Part shown: in pieces, positions 10,654 through 18,800 of the stretch
Layout: each line of letters starts with the position of its first letter
Position numbering within the stretch: position 1 is the first letter of the stretch
Origin: Pandoraea cepalis
GTDB lineage: Bacteria; Pseudomonadota; Gammaproteobacteria; Burkholderiales; Burkholderiaceae
DNA: 64,000 nt
Assembly: GCF_902459665.1 (NCBI RefSeq)
Contig: NZ_CABPSL010000001.1
Span: 1 to 64,000, forward strand
Reading direction: 5' to 3'
The notes under the pieces: generated by a model
What the model was told of the DNA's origin: nothing
The model's input: the letters and a program-made list of their open reading frames with translations, nothing else
Database searches by the model: none
Translations under genes and position numbers: made by a program

Positions 10654-11256
10654 CAGGGCTTTGCGGCGATTTCAAAGTGCGGATTGAGCGAATTACGGTC
10701 GACGCGTGGATCGTCATCAACGGCAGCCACTCGTGCCAACGCGTAATCGACCTACGCAGCGTGGGGAGATAACGGCGATGCCGGAGTGGGATGTCACTGA
10801 ACGTGACGAGGGGGGCATTGAGACGTTGGACTTCACCGCGGTAGTGCGGCGGTGGTTCAACTAAAAACGTTAGCAAGACTAAGGGTTAAGTCACAAACAG
10901 ACTTCTTGTTCTGGTCGGGAATTTTCGAGTCTGGATGCGTCGGGCGCGACGTCAGAACGCGTCGGTCGTCAATGTCGCCCGAAACGCTGCGGTGGCAGCG
11001 GCGTTCGGCTGACGAAGGGCGGAATGAGGGGAGGACGCGCGGAACGGGGGGGCAAACGGCGTTGTGCGCTTCGCCGGGCGGCGAAGCTCCGCTGAGTGCG
11101 GAGCGTCGTTCAACGGGACAGGAAGATTGTCGACCGCGACGAATCAAGGATCGAGTGTCGGGCTCGTGGCGTGTGCGCGCACCGTGTTTGAGGCGCGCGC
11201 GGACTTCGCACCAAATACCCCGGCGGCCGATCCATACGGGGTTGTCAGTCGCGGTG
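10654..11256. other. 603-bp intergenic region upstream of cdiB
   Basis: I find no convincing gene here. It should hold the promoter of cdiBA on its left half. The part at 10855-10910 is comparatively AT-rich. Two adjacent GC-rich hairpins sit at 11069-11086 (CTTCGCC/GGCGAAG) and 11087-11103 (CTCCGC/GCGGAG). They lie downstream of the minus-strand DUF3331 gene and could slow or end its transcription, but no T-tract follows. Confidence 0.5.
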
Positions 11257-11733
11257 TTATGCCGGTTCGAGTTCCCGGCTGCTGGATTCGCGCATGGCAC
11301 GAATGGGCTCGGCCAATATCATCGCGTCGACATTGAGCGGCGGCACATCGCCGAACAGCGGCCGATAGACGAAGTCGCCCACGTCGATCGTCTCGCCCGT
11401 CAACGCGCAAACACCAGGATGATTCGCCCGGCGAATGCGCCAGATCTGCGCACCGTAGTTGCCGCCCATGGCGTCGTTCCACGACACGGTGATCGTCAGT
11501 TCGCTGGAGATCTCCAGCACTCGCACGATGGGCGCGCGGCGCGTGTAGGGAATGACGGGCCGGCACACGACCGGTTCGGCATCGAGCATCGCCACGGTGT
11601 GTTGCCACACGCCTTGATCGCGCGGCGCGGCGCGCGACGTGCGCGAAGTCCGTGACGTCGCGGACGTCGGGGATTTGCAGGCATCGCGGTGGGTACCGCT
11701 TCGTTTGGGGCAGTGAGTTCGGTCGCTTCGCAT
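11257..11733 (-). CDS. DUF3331 domain protein
   Basis: 158-residue protein of unknown function. The C-terminal 100 residues fit the DUF3331 pattern seen in Burkholderiales: VTVSWNDAMGGNYGAQIWRI, then GVCALTGETIDVGDFVYRP, then NVDAMIL near the end. The Cys-containing loop ALTG resembles a small ligand- or metal-binding turn, but no function is established. The N-terminal 50 residues are Arg/Ser/Thr-rich and poorly conserved in appearance. The chosen ATG at 11733 lies 2 bp after the stop of the upstream NADH dehydrogenase gene, which suggests translational coupling. A longer frame to 11859 exists but would run inside that gene. A later start near MLDAEP is also possible. Confidence 0.7.
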   Translation of the reverse strand: MRSDRTHCPKRSGTHRDACKSPTSATSRTSRTSRAAPRDQGVWQHTVAMLDAEPVVCRPVIPYTRRAPIVRVLEISSELTITVSWNDAMGGNYGAQIWRIRRANHPGVCALTGETIDVGDFVYRPLFGDVPPLNVDAMILAEPIRAMRESSSRELEPA

Positions 11734-11735
11734 GG

Positions 11736-13028
11736 TCAGGCCAGCCGGGTGCGCGGCCCGCGAAGGCCGCCGAGTTTTTCCGCGCCCAACAGCACCGTCG
11801 CACGGGCGAACCCGTGCAGCGCATGCTGATGGCGCCGATACAACATGGCGTGGCTCCATTGCGCGAAGCGTCCGCGCACGATGCCACCTTTGAAAAAGCC
11901 GAATCGCCCAAGGGCCCCAAACGCGTTGTAGCCGGAAAGCGAGACCGACGCGCCAGGATCGCGATAGACGAACGGCGGAATCGCGCGTCCCTCAAACCAT
12001 GCGCCAAGATGTCGGCCAAGATGCGCCGCCTGCTGCGTGGCGACCTGGGCCGTCGGCGGCAACGGGCACTCGCCCTTCGCGGGCACGAGCGACGCACAGT
12101 CGCCAAGCGCAAAGATTCGCTCGTCTTGCGCCGTCTGCAACGTCGGGCGCACCACGATCTGGTTGGCCGCGTTGGTCGCGAGTCCGCCAATGCCCCGCAA
12201 GACGTCCGGCGCCTTCACGCCGGCCGCCCACACGAGCAGATCGCCGGGAATCAACTGACCGTCGTCACGATAGAAACCGTCACGGTCGGCGCACACAATG
12301 CGGGTGTCCGTCAGCACGCGAAAGCCCAGGCGCTCGAGCCCCGCCTGCGTCGACTCGGACACCTCCGGCGGAAACGCCCCAAGCACACGCGGGCCGCTCT
12401 CGACGAGCGTGAGCTTCAGCCGCTCGCCAATGCGCGGATCGCCATAGCCGGCCGCCAGCGCAAACGTGCGGCTCAGCTCCGCCGCGAGTTCCACGCCCGT
12501 GGCGCCGCCACCGGCGATCACGACACGCAGCGCGTCGTCGTTCACGGCGCTGCGCAGCGCTTCACATCGCAACGCCGCTTGAAATGCCTCGGCCTGCGGC
12601 TGACTGTCGATGAAATGGCAGACGTCGCGCACACCGGGCAGACACGCATCGTCGGCCTGCGAGCCGAGCGCCAGCACGAGCGCGTCGTATGGCACACGAC
12701 GCTCGCCCAACAAACGCGAGCCGTCGGGCGCGTCCATCTCCCCAAGCACAATCTCTCGGCGCGTTCTATCCAGCCCGCACATGCGCCCCGCCTGATACGT
12801 AAAGCCGTTGCCGCACGCGTGGGCAAGATACGTCACCTGTGTATGAGTGACGTCGCGCGTGCCCGCCGCCACGGTGTGCAGCATCGGCTTCCAAAGATGG
12901 GTGGGGTGACTGTCGACCAGCGTCACGTGCGTCGTGCCGGCAAGCCCGAGCGTGCGGCCCAGCCGCGTTGCCAGCTTCAGGCCGGCGATACCGCCACCGA
13001 CAATCACGATTCGGTTTGCACGAGACAT
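11736..13028 (-). CDS. Type II NADH dehydrogenase-like FAD/NAD(P) oxidoreductase
   Basis: 430-residue flavoprotein of the NDH-2 family, which passes electrons from NADH to quinone at the membrane without pumping protons. The FAD-binding Rossmann motif is at the N-terminus (VIVGGGIAGLKLA). The second dinucleotide motif is VIAGGGATGVELAAEL near residue 170. The flavin-contacting IFALGDCA is near 310, followed by the quinone-side segment PPTAQVATQQAAHL typical of this family. Length is normal. A near-consensus promoter lies upstream (13069-13098), and the DUF3331 gene follows after 2 bp. A TetR gene diverges from it and may regulate it. No Shine-Dalgarno precedes the ATG; the leader there is C-rich. 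Confidence 0.9.
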   Translation of the reverse strand: MSRANRIVIVGGGIAGLKLATRLGRTLGLAGTTHVTLVDSHPTHLWKPMLHTVAAGTRDVTHTQVTYLAHACGNGFTYQAGRMCGLDRTRREIVLGEMDAPDGSRLLGERRVPYDALVLALGSQADDACLPGVRDVCHFIDSQPQAEAFQAALRCEALRSAVNDDALRVVIAGGGATGVELAAELSRTFALAAGYGDPRIGERLKLTLVESGPRVLGAFPPEVSESTQAGLERLGFRVLTDTRIVCADRDGFYRDDGQLIPGDLLVWAAGVKAPDVLRGIGGLATNAANQIVVRPTLQTAQDERIFALGDCASLVPAKGECPLPPTAQVATQQAAHLGRHLGAWFEGRAIPPFVYRDPGASVSLSGYNAFGALGRFGFFKGGIVRGRFAQWSHAMLYRRHQHALHGFARATVLLGAEKLGGLRGPRTRLA

Positions 13029-13068
13029 TTGGGGGAAATGCCAAATTCAACAAGTGATGAATAAGCGC

Positions 13069-13098
13069 ATAATAGCGAGCGTGGCCCCGGCGTGTCAA
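13069..13098 (-). promoter_or_regulatory. Sigma-70 promoter for the NADH dehydrogenase gene
   Basis: On the minus strand a perfect -35 TTGACA (13098-13093) is followed after 18 bp by TATTAT (13074-13069). Transcription would start near 13062, giving a leader of about 34 nt. A perfect palindrome GGCAATTGCC (13101-13110) sits just upstream of the -35 and could be an operator half for the divergent TetR protein. Confidence 0.6.
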
Positions 13099-13183
13099 AT
13101 GGCAATTGCCTGGGCAGGCAGCGGCGTTCGGGTCGGGTAGACTTGGCGCATTGCTGTCGCGAACTCGACCCACCCATCGCTCA

Positions 13184-13843
13184 ATGACTCCGAACAAAGC
13201 CGTCTCGCAAGCTGAACCGCCCCGCAAACGCACACGTGGGCGTCCCACGTGCAACGGCTCGCATGGGGCCGACGCGTTGTTGCTCAACGCGCGGCGTATC
13301 TTTGCGCAGCGCGGTTTCTATGCGAGCAGCGTGCGGCAGATCGCGGAGGCGTCCGGGGTCGACGCCGCCCTGATCTCGCACCACTTCGGCTCGAAGGAGG
13401 CCCTGTGGGTCGCGGTCGTCGATCAGATCGCGACGCTCACGCGCTCGATGATCGAGCAGACGCTGGCGCTGCGGCACGCGCCGCTGGAACCTGCCGAGCG
13501 TATCGAGCAGGCGGTACGGGTGTTCGTGGAGGTCGTTTTCGAGAATCCGGACATCGGTATGTTCTTCTCGACGGCCGCGACCGAGGAAGGCGAGCGGCTC
13601 GACATCATCATGCAGCGACTGGTGCGTCCGTATCGCGACGCGATGGTGCCGCTCGTGGCCGACTGGCTCGAAGCGCAGAAGCGCCCTGGGCAGGACGCCG
13701 ACGTGATGTTTTTCATGCTGACGTCGGCCATCAGCAAGACAGTGTCGTATCGCCACATGATGGGACCGTTCCTGCCGCCCGAAGGCATGGCCGATCTCAA
13801 GCGCACCGTGCTCGACTGCGCGATGGCGCTGATTCGGCAGTGA
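13184..13843 (+). CDS. TetR-family transcriptional regulator
   Basis: 219-residue DNA-binding regulator. A basic N-terminal tail (RKRTRGRP) leads into the TetR helix-turn-helix, about residues 27-73: LLLNARRIFAQRGFYASSV, then EASGVDAALISHHFGSKEAL. The C-terminal half is the helical ligand-binding and dimer domain, with a conserved-looking PDIGMFFSTAATEEGERLD stretch. ATG 13184 is preferred over an upstream GTG at 13106 because it gives a normal TetR length and leaves room for the divergent promoter. It faces away from the NADH dehydrogenase gene, and the two share a 155-bp promoter region, the usual layout for a local repressor. The ligand is unknown. Confidence 0.88.
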   Translation: MTPNKAVSQAEPPRKRTRGRPTCNGSHGADALLLNARRIFAQRGFYASSVRQIAEASGVDAALISHHFGSKEALWVAVVDQIATLTRSMIEQTLALRHAPLEPAERIEQAVRVFVEVVFENPDIGMFFSTAATEEGERLDIIMQRLVRPYRDAMVPLVADWLEAQKRPGQDADVMFFMLTSAISKTVSYRHMMGPFLPPEGMADLKRTVLDCAMALIRQ

Positions 13844-13845
13844 TC

Positions 13846-13900
13846 CGCCGGCGCAGGCGGTGCGCAAGCGTCTTATAGGCTTTGCGGCACCGCGCCGGCG
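13846..13900. terminator. Long GC-rich inverted repeat between convergent genes
   Basis: CGCCGGCGC (13846-13854) pairs with GCGCCGGCG (13892-13900), and the inner arms continue the pairing imperfectly. It lies exactly between the stop of the TetR gene and the stop of the convergent NlpC/P60 gene, so it may act as a two-way terminator. T-tracts are poor on both sides. Confidence 0.45.
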
Positions 13901-13906
13901 AGCGCC

Positions 13907-15511
13907 TTACTGTGGCATCTCCTCCGGAGTATCCGTGCTCGGTACGCGCGTGGCGTCCCCGTTTGCCGAGGTCTCGCTGCCGATCACGCTGATCTCAAAC
14001 AGCGACTTGCCCGCGAGCGAGCGAGCCTCGGGATCTTCCGGGTAAGTTTTGAGCAACGGCAGGATCACCGAGCCACCGATGACATTGCGACGACTGTTAT
14101 CCGCCGGCGACAGTCCCCACACGTTCTGATAGGTCATCGGCACGCTTTCGCCGTCGCGCTGCGCATTGCCCAGGTACAGCATGATGTGGCCATTGATATG
14201 GATGAGCGTCATCAGCGGCCGACCGCGCTCGGCCAGCGTGCGCAACCTTGTGTCGATATCGGCGGCGCGCAGGTCGGTGCGTACGCCCGCCCGTAACTGA
14301 TCCGACGAATGGCGCGGCAGCCACACGCCGAACGGGGCGAAGAGACTGCGCGTCTCTGCCGAGCAGTCGTTGTAGAACAGCGTGTTGCCCCACCCGTACG
14401 GACGTCCGATCAGTTGCTTCATCACCTGCGCCATATGACGCGGCGTGATTGTCCATGGCATCGGCACCAGCGTCGAGGCGTCGAGCGCGGTCGTGCGAAT
14501 GTGTGCCTGACGCCGAAGATCGGCCACGGGGAACATCGCGACCTGTTGCCCGTCGCGCAACATCACAGGCAGCACGGTGCCGATCGGTGCAAACGTTCGG
14601 TAGATGGGCGCGGTCGCGCCGGGCGGCGTGTCGGCCAAGGCCACGTCGGCGCGCACGATGGCGCCGAGGCGGCGCTGTGCCGCGTCACGCCACGTGGCGA
14701 TGAAATGCTCGTCGACCGAGGCCACGGTGCGGGCATCGACCCAGCCGATCAGATCCGGCGAATAGACGAGCAGCCACGCACCGTCGGCGCTGCGGGCGAG
14801 CGTGTAGACCGGCGTGCCGGGACGCAGCGCGGAGTCCTGCAGGGCATCGAACGGATAGCCTTCGCCCGCCTGATGAAAATCGTAGAAGGCCGGGTCGTGC
14901 GTGGGGAGCTGTCGTACCAGCGCGTTATCGACAGTGATGCCGCGACGGCGCGGATCGTATTGCCCACCGGCCTGATCGGCGTCGAGTTGCGCCAGCGCCA
15001 TGTTGGTTTCGATGGCGCGGATCCACGCCGACGTGTGCGCATGGAAGTTCTCGCCATAGGTCTTGGCAACGCCGGGCACGCCGTTATCGAAACGTCTGGC
15101 GCGCCGCGCTTGCGAATCCGCGATCTGCTGGGCGCCGGCGGCGTTGAGCAGCGATGTCGACAGCCACGTACCGTTCCATGGCGATGGGTCGCGCGGCGAA
15201 GTGCCGAAGTAGCGCGCGCGGAAGGCCTCGAACCGACGCGTTTGCTCCTGCGCGGAGAGCAGCGGACGATCGTAGTCGGGCGCATCGGGCCGGATCCAAT
15301 GATCGACGTTCTGATCGTAATGCTCGATGGGGAAGCGGCTGATGTTGTAGCGTGTCGCGGTGGCGGTCGCCGCCGGCGGGGACGCCGTGGGCGGTTGCGG
15401 TGCGCCTGCGCACGCCGCGAGCACAACGAGCGGCAGCAGCGACGTGAGGCCGGCAAGGCGGGTAACGGGGCGTTGCGGGGCGTTCGAGGCGTTGCGCCGC
15501 GTGATGTGCAT
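13907..15511 (-). CDS. SH3/NlpC-P60 lipoprotein peptidase
   Basis: 534-residue predicted murein hydrolase of the C40 peptidase group. From the ATG at 15511 there is a basic N-terminus, a hydrophobic core and the lipobox LAAC (Cys 34), so it should be a lipid-anchored envelope protein. The next 150 residues resemble the stabilising domain of NlpC/P60 enzymes. SH3-like segments follow (GTPVYTLARSADGAWLLVYS, GWVDARTVASV). The catalytic domain contains GWGNTLFYNDCSAETRSLF, with Cys 383 as the likely nucleophile, and LIHINGHIMLYLG with the catalytic His. These enzymes cleave peptide stems of peptidoglycan. A frame extending to 15574 exists, but the 21 extra residues would spoil the signal peptide. 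Confidence 0.85.
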   Translation of the reverse strand: MHITRRNASNAPQRPVTRLAGLTSLLPLVVLAACAGAPQPPTASPPAATATATRYNISRFPIEHYDQNVDHWIRPDAPDYDRPLLSAQEQTRRFEAFRARYFGTSPRDPSPWNGTWLSTSLLNAAGAQQIADSQARRARRFDNGVPGVAKTYGENFHAHTSAWIRAIETNMALAQLDADQAGGQYDPRRRGITVDNALVRQLPTHDPAFYDFHQAGEGYPFDALQDSALRPGTPVYTLARSADGAWLLVYSPDLIGWVDARTVASVDEHFIATWRDAAQRRLGAIVRADVALADTPPGATAPIYRTFAPIGTVLPVMLRDGQQVAMFPVADLRRQAHIRTTALDASTLVPMPWTITPRHMAQVMKQLIGRPYGWGNTLFYNDCSAETRSLFAPFGVWLPRHSSDQLRAGVRTDLRAADIDTRLRTLAERGRPLMTLIHINGHIMLYLGNAQRDGESVPMTYQNVWGLSPADNSRRNVIGGSVILPLLKTYPEDPEARSLAGKSLFEISVIGSETSANGDATRVPSTDTPEEMPQ

Positions 15512-15846
15512 GACATGCGCGACGGAAGACGTGGCACGCACGATCACGCCGCGCGCCGCAAGGAGGGCACCCATGTTGTGCGAAAGAGAGTCCGGATGCC
15601 GTCATGCTACTCCATCGACACAGGCGTGAAATTGAAGCGCTCGGCGAGGCATGCAATGAGGTGCTGCCGCGCCTTCGGGGGTGGTGTGAATGCTGTACAA
15701 ATATACAGTACAATCACGTCAAGCCGAGCGACGCGTGGATGCTGTCAGCGACTGTCGCATCGGCCTGATACAGTAGTTCCCCCGAGGCGCGCACGCGCGC
15801 TGTCAGACGTCACGCTGTTCATTGTCAACCAAGCGGCCCTGATCCA
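15512..15846. other. Divergent intergenic region, lipoprotein gene / uvrA
   Basis: 335 bp between the start of the NlpC/P60 gene and uvrA. It contains the SOS box and -10 element described at 15693-15714. In the uvrA frame the last upstream stop is TGA at 15766, and no ATG, GTG or TTG occurs between it and 15847. I see no further gene in it. Confidence 0.6.
15693..15708 (+). promoter_or_regulatory. LexA (SOS) box upstream of uvrA
   Basis: CTGTACAAATATACAG matches the CTGT-N8-ACAG SOS operator exactly. It abuts TACAAT (15709-15714), a good -10 element, so LexA bound here would block RNA polymerase. The next gene on this strand is uvrA at 15847, implying a leader of about 125 nt. Confidence 0.8.
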
Positions 15847-18800
15847 GTGGATACCTCATCCCCGAAACCCGACCCGTCGTCCAACCACGCCATTCGTATT
15901 CGTGGTGCCCGCCAGCACAACCTCAAGAATCTCGACGTCGATCTCCAGACCGGTGAAATGACCGTCGTGACCGGCCCGTCCGGTTCCGGCAAGTCGAGCC
16001 TGGTCTTCGACACGCTGTTTGCCGAAGGCCAGCGCCGCTACGTCGAAACCTTCAGTGCCTACGCCCGCCAGTTCCTCGACCGCATGGATCGTCCGCAGGT
16101 CGATCACGTGGAAGGCGTGCCGCCGGCCATCGCCATCGATCAGACCAACCCCGTGCGCAGCTCGCGCTCGACGGTCGGCACGATGACCGAACTCAACGAC
16201 CACCTCAAGCTGCTGTTCGCCCGCGCGGCGGCGCTGTTCGATCGTGAGACGGCACAGCCGGTGCGACACGACACCCCCGAGACGATCTACGCCGACCTGA
16301 TGGCGCGCACCGCGCCCGGCGATCCGCGTCTGGTCGTTACGTTCCCCGTCGAGTTGCCGGGCAGTGTCACGGCCGATGAGGTCGAGCAATGGCTTTCGGC
16401 ATCGGGCTACACGCGCGTGCAGGCCGAACGCGAAGTCGCATCGGCAGACGGCGCGCGCAAGGTGCTCGATGTCGTCGCCGACCGCTTCCGCCTGCAGAAC
16501 ACCGAGAAGGCGCGCGCGATGGAAGCCATCGAGGCGTCGCTCAAGCGCGGGCGCGGCCGTGTGAATGTCTACGTGCTGGCCGACGAAGGTGAGCCCGACA
16601 TCTGGCGCTATTCGCAGGATCTGCACTGCCCCGACAGCGACCTGCACTACGCGGATCCGCAACCGGCGCTCTTCTCGTTCAACTCGGCCTATGGCGCCTG
16701 CGAAGCCTGCCGCGGGTTCGGCCGCGTGATCGGTGTCGACCTCGGTCTGGTGATCCCGGACGAGCGCAAGACGCTGCGCGGCGGCGCGATCAAGACCATT
16801 CAGACGCCGGCGTGGAAAGAAATTCAGGACGACCTGCTCGAATACGCGGGCAAGGCGAGCATTCCGCGCGACACGCCCTGGTCGAAACTCTCGCCCGAGC
16901 ATCGCGAGTGGGTCATTGAAGGCGATCCCGACTGGAAAGGCGAGTGGAACAAGCAGTGGTATGGCATCCGCCGCTTCTTCGGCTATCTGGAGTCGAAGGC
17001 GTACAAGATGCACATTCGCGTGCTGCTCTCGAAGTACCGCAGCTACACCATGTGCGAGACCTGCGGCGGTGCTCGCCTGAAGACGGAGGGTTTGCTCTGG
17101 CGGCTCGGCTCGAAGGAGAACGCCGACGCGGTTCTGCCGCCCGCCCAGCGCGTCATGCCGCGTGGCGTGGCGTGGTCGCGCGAGTCGCTCGAAGCGCTGC
17201 CCGGTCTCACCATGCACGACCTGATGCTCATGCCGATTTCGCGTGTGCGTCAGTTCTTCGATTCGCTCACGTTGCCGTCGAGCCTGCTCGACGACGCCCT
17301 CAAGCTGTTGCAGGAAGAGGTCGGCACGCGGCTGAAGTATCTGTGCGACGTCGGCATCGGTTACCTCACGCTCGACCGTCAGAGCCGTACGCTCTCGGGC
17401 GGCGAAGTGCAGCGTATCAATCTGACGACGGCGCTCGGCACGTCGCTCGTCAACACGCTCTTCGTGCTCGACGAGCCAAGTATCGGTCTGCATCCGCGCG
17501 ACATGGACCGCATCGTCGCCGCCATGCATCGCCTGCGTGACGCGGGCAATACGCTGGTAGTGGTCGAGCACGATCCGGCGGTGATGCTGGCCGCCGACCG
17601 CGTGATCGACATGGGGCCCGGGCCGGGAGAGCGCGGCGGCCAGATCGTCTTCGACGGCACGCCCGATGAGGTGCGTCATGCCGATACGCTGACCGGCAGC
17701 TACCTGGGCGGACGCAAGCACGTGGCGAACGCGTCGAACTGGCGCGCGCGCCCGGTCGACGCCGCGACGCCGCGCCTCAGGCTCACCGGCGTGCGCGAAC
17801 ACAACCTCAAGCAGGTCAGTGTCGAGATTCCGCTTGGGCGGCTCGTGTGCGTGACCGGCGTGTCCGGATCCGGCAAATCGACGCTGGTGCAGGACGTGCT
17901 CAACCCGGCACTCGCGCGCCACTTCGGCGACCCGACCGAAGCCCCGGGGGCCCACGACGAACTCATCGGCGCCGAACAATTGTCGGGCGTGGTGTTCGTC
18001 GATCAGTCGCCGATCGGCAAGACGGCACGCTCTAACCCGGCGAGCTATGTCGGCGCGTTCGACGAGATTCGCAAACTGTTCGCAGCCGTGCCAGCGGCGC
18101 TGCAACGGGGCTACAACGCCAGTACCTTCAGCTTCAATTCCGGCAACGGGCGCTGCCCGACATGCGGCGGCTCGGGCTTCGAACACGTGGAGATGCAGTT
18201 CCTGAGCGACGTGTATCTGCGTTGCCCCGATTGCGACGGCAAGCGCTATCGCGCCGAAGTGCTCGACGTGAAGATTCAGCGCGCCGTGCCCGGCGAGGCA
18301 ATGCGCGAGTTGAGCGTGTCGGATGTGCTCGAGTTGACGGTCAACGAGGCGGTGAAGCTGTTTTCGTCGGATCGCGACGTGCTGCGCGTCTTGCAGCCGA
18401 TCGTCGACGTGGGTCTCGAATACGTGAAGCTCGGCCAGCCGGTGCCCACGCTCTCGGGCGGCGAAGCCCAGCGCTTGAAGCTCGCGGGGTTCCTCGCGGA
18501 AGCGGCGCAGAAGAAGACGGCGAGCGGGCAGAAGGTCGCGCATCGCGGACGGCTCTTCATCTTCGACGAGCCGACGACGGGGCTGCATTTCGACGACATC
18601 GCCAAGCTCATGCGCGCGTTCGCCAAGCTCCTCGACGGCGGCAATTCGCTGCTCGTCATCGAACACAATCTCGATGTGGTGCGCGCGGCCGACTGGATCA
18701 TCGACCTTGGGCCGGAAGGCGGCGAGGGCGGCGGTGAAGTGCTGTGCGCGGGTACGCTCGCGCAGGTGGTGGCGTGCGAGGGGTCGCACACCGGGCGCGC

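Noticed and set aside
10857-11300. A minus-strand frame of 147 codons in the region upstream of cdiB
   Set aside because: Arg/Ser-rich, no recognised family, overlaps the DUF3331 end and has no ribosome site.
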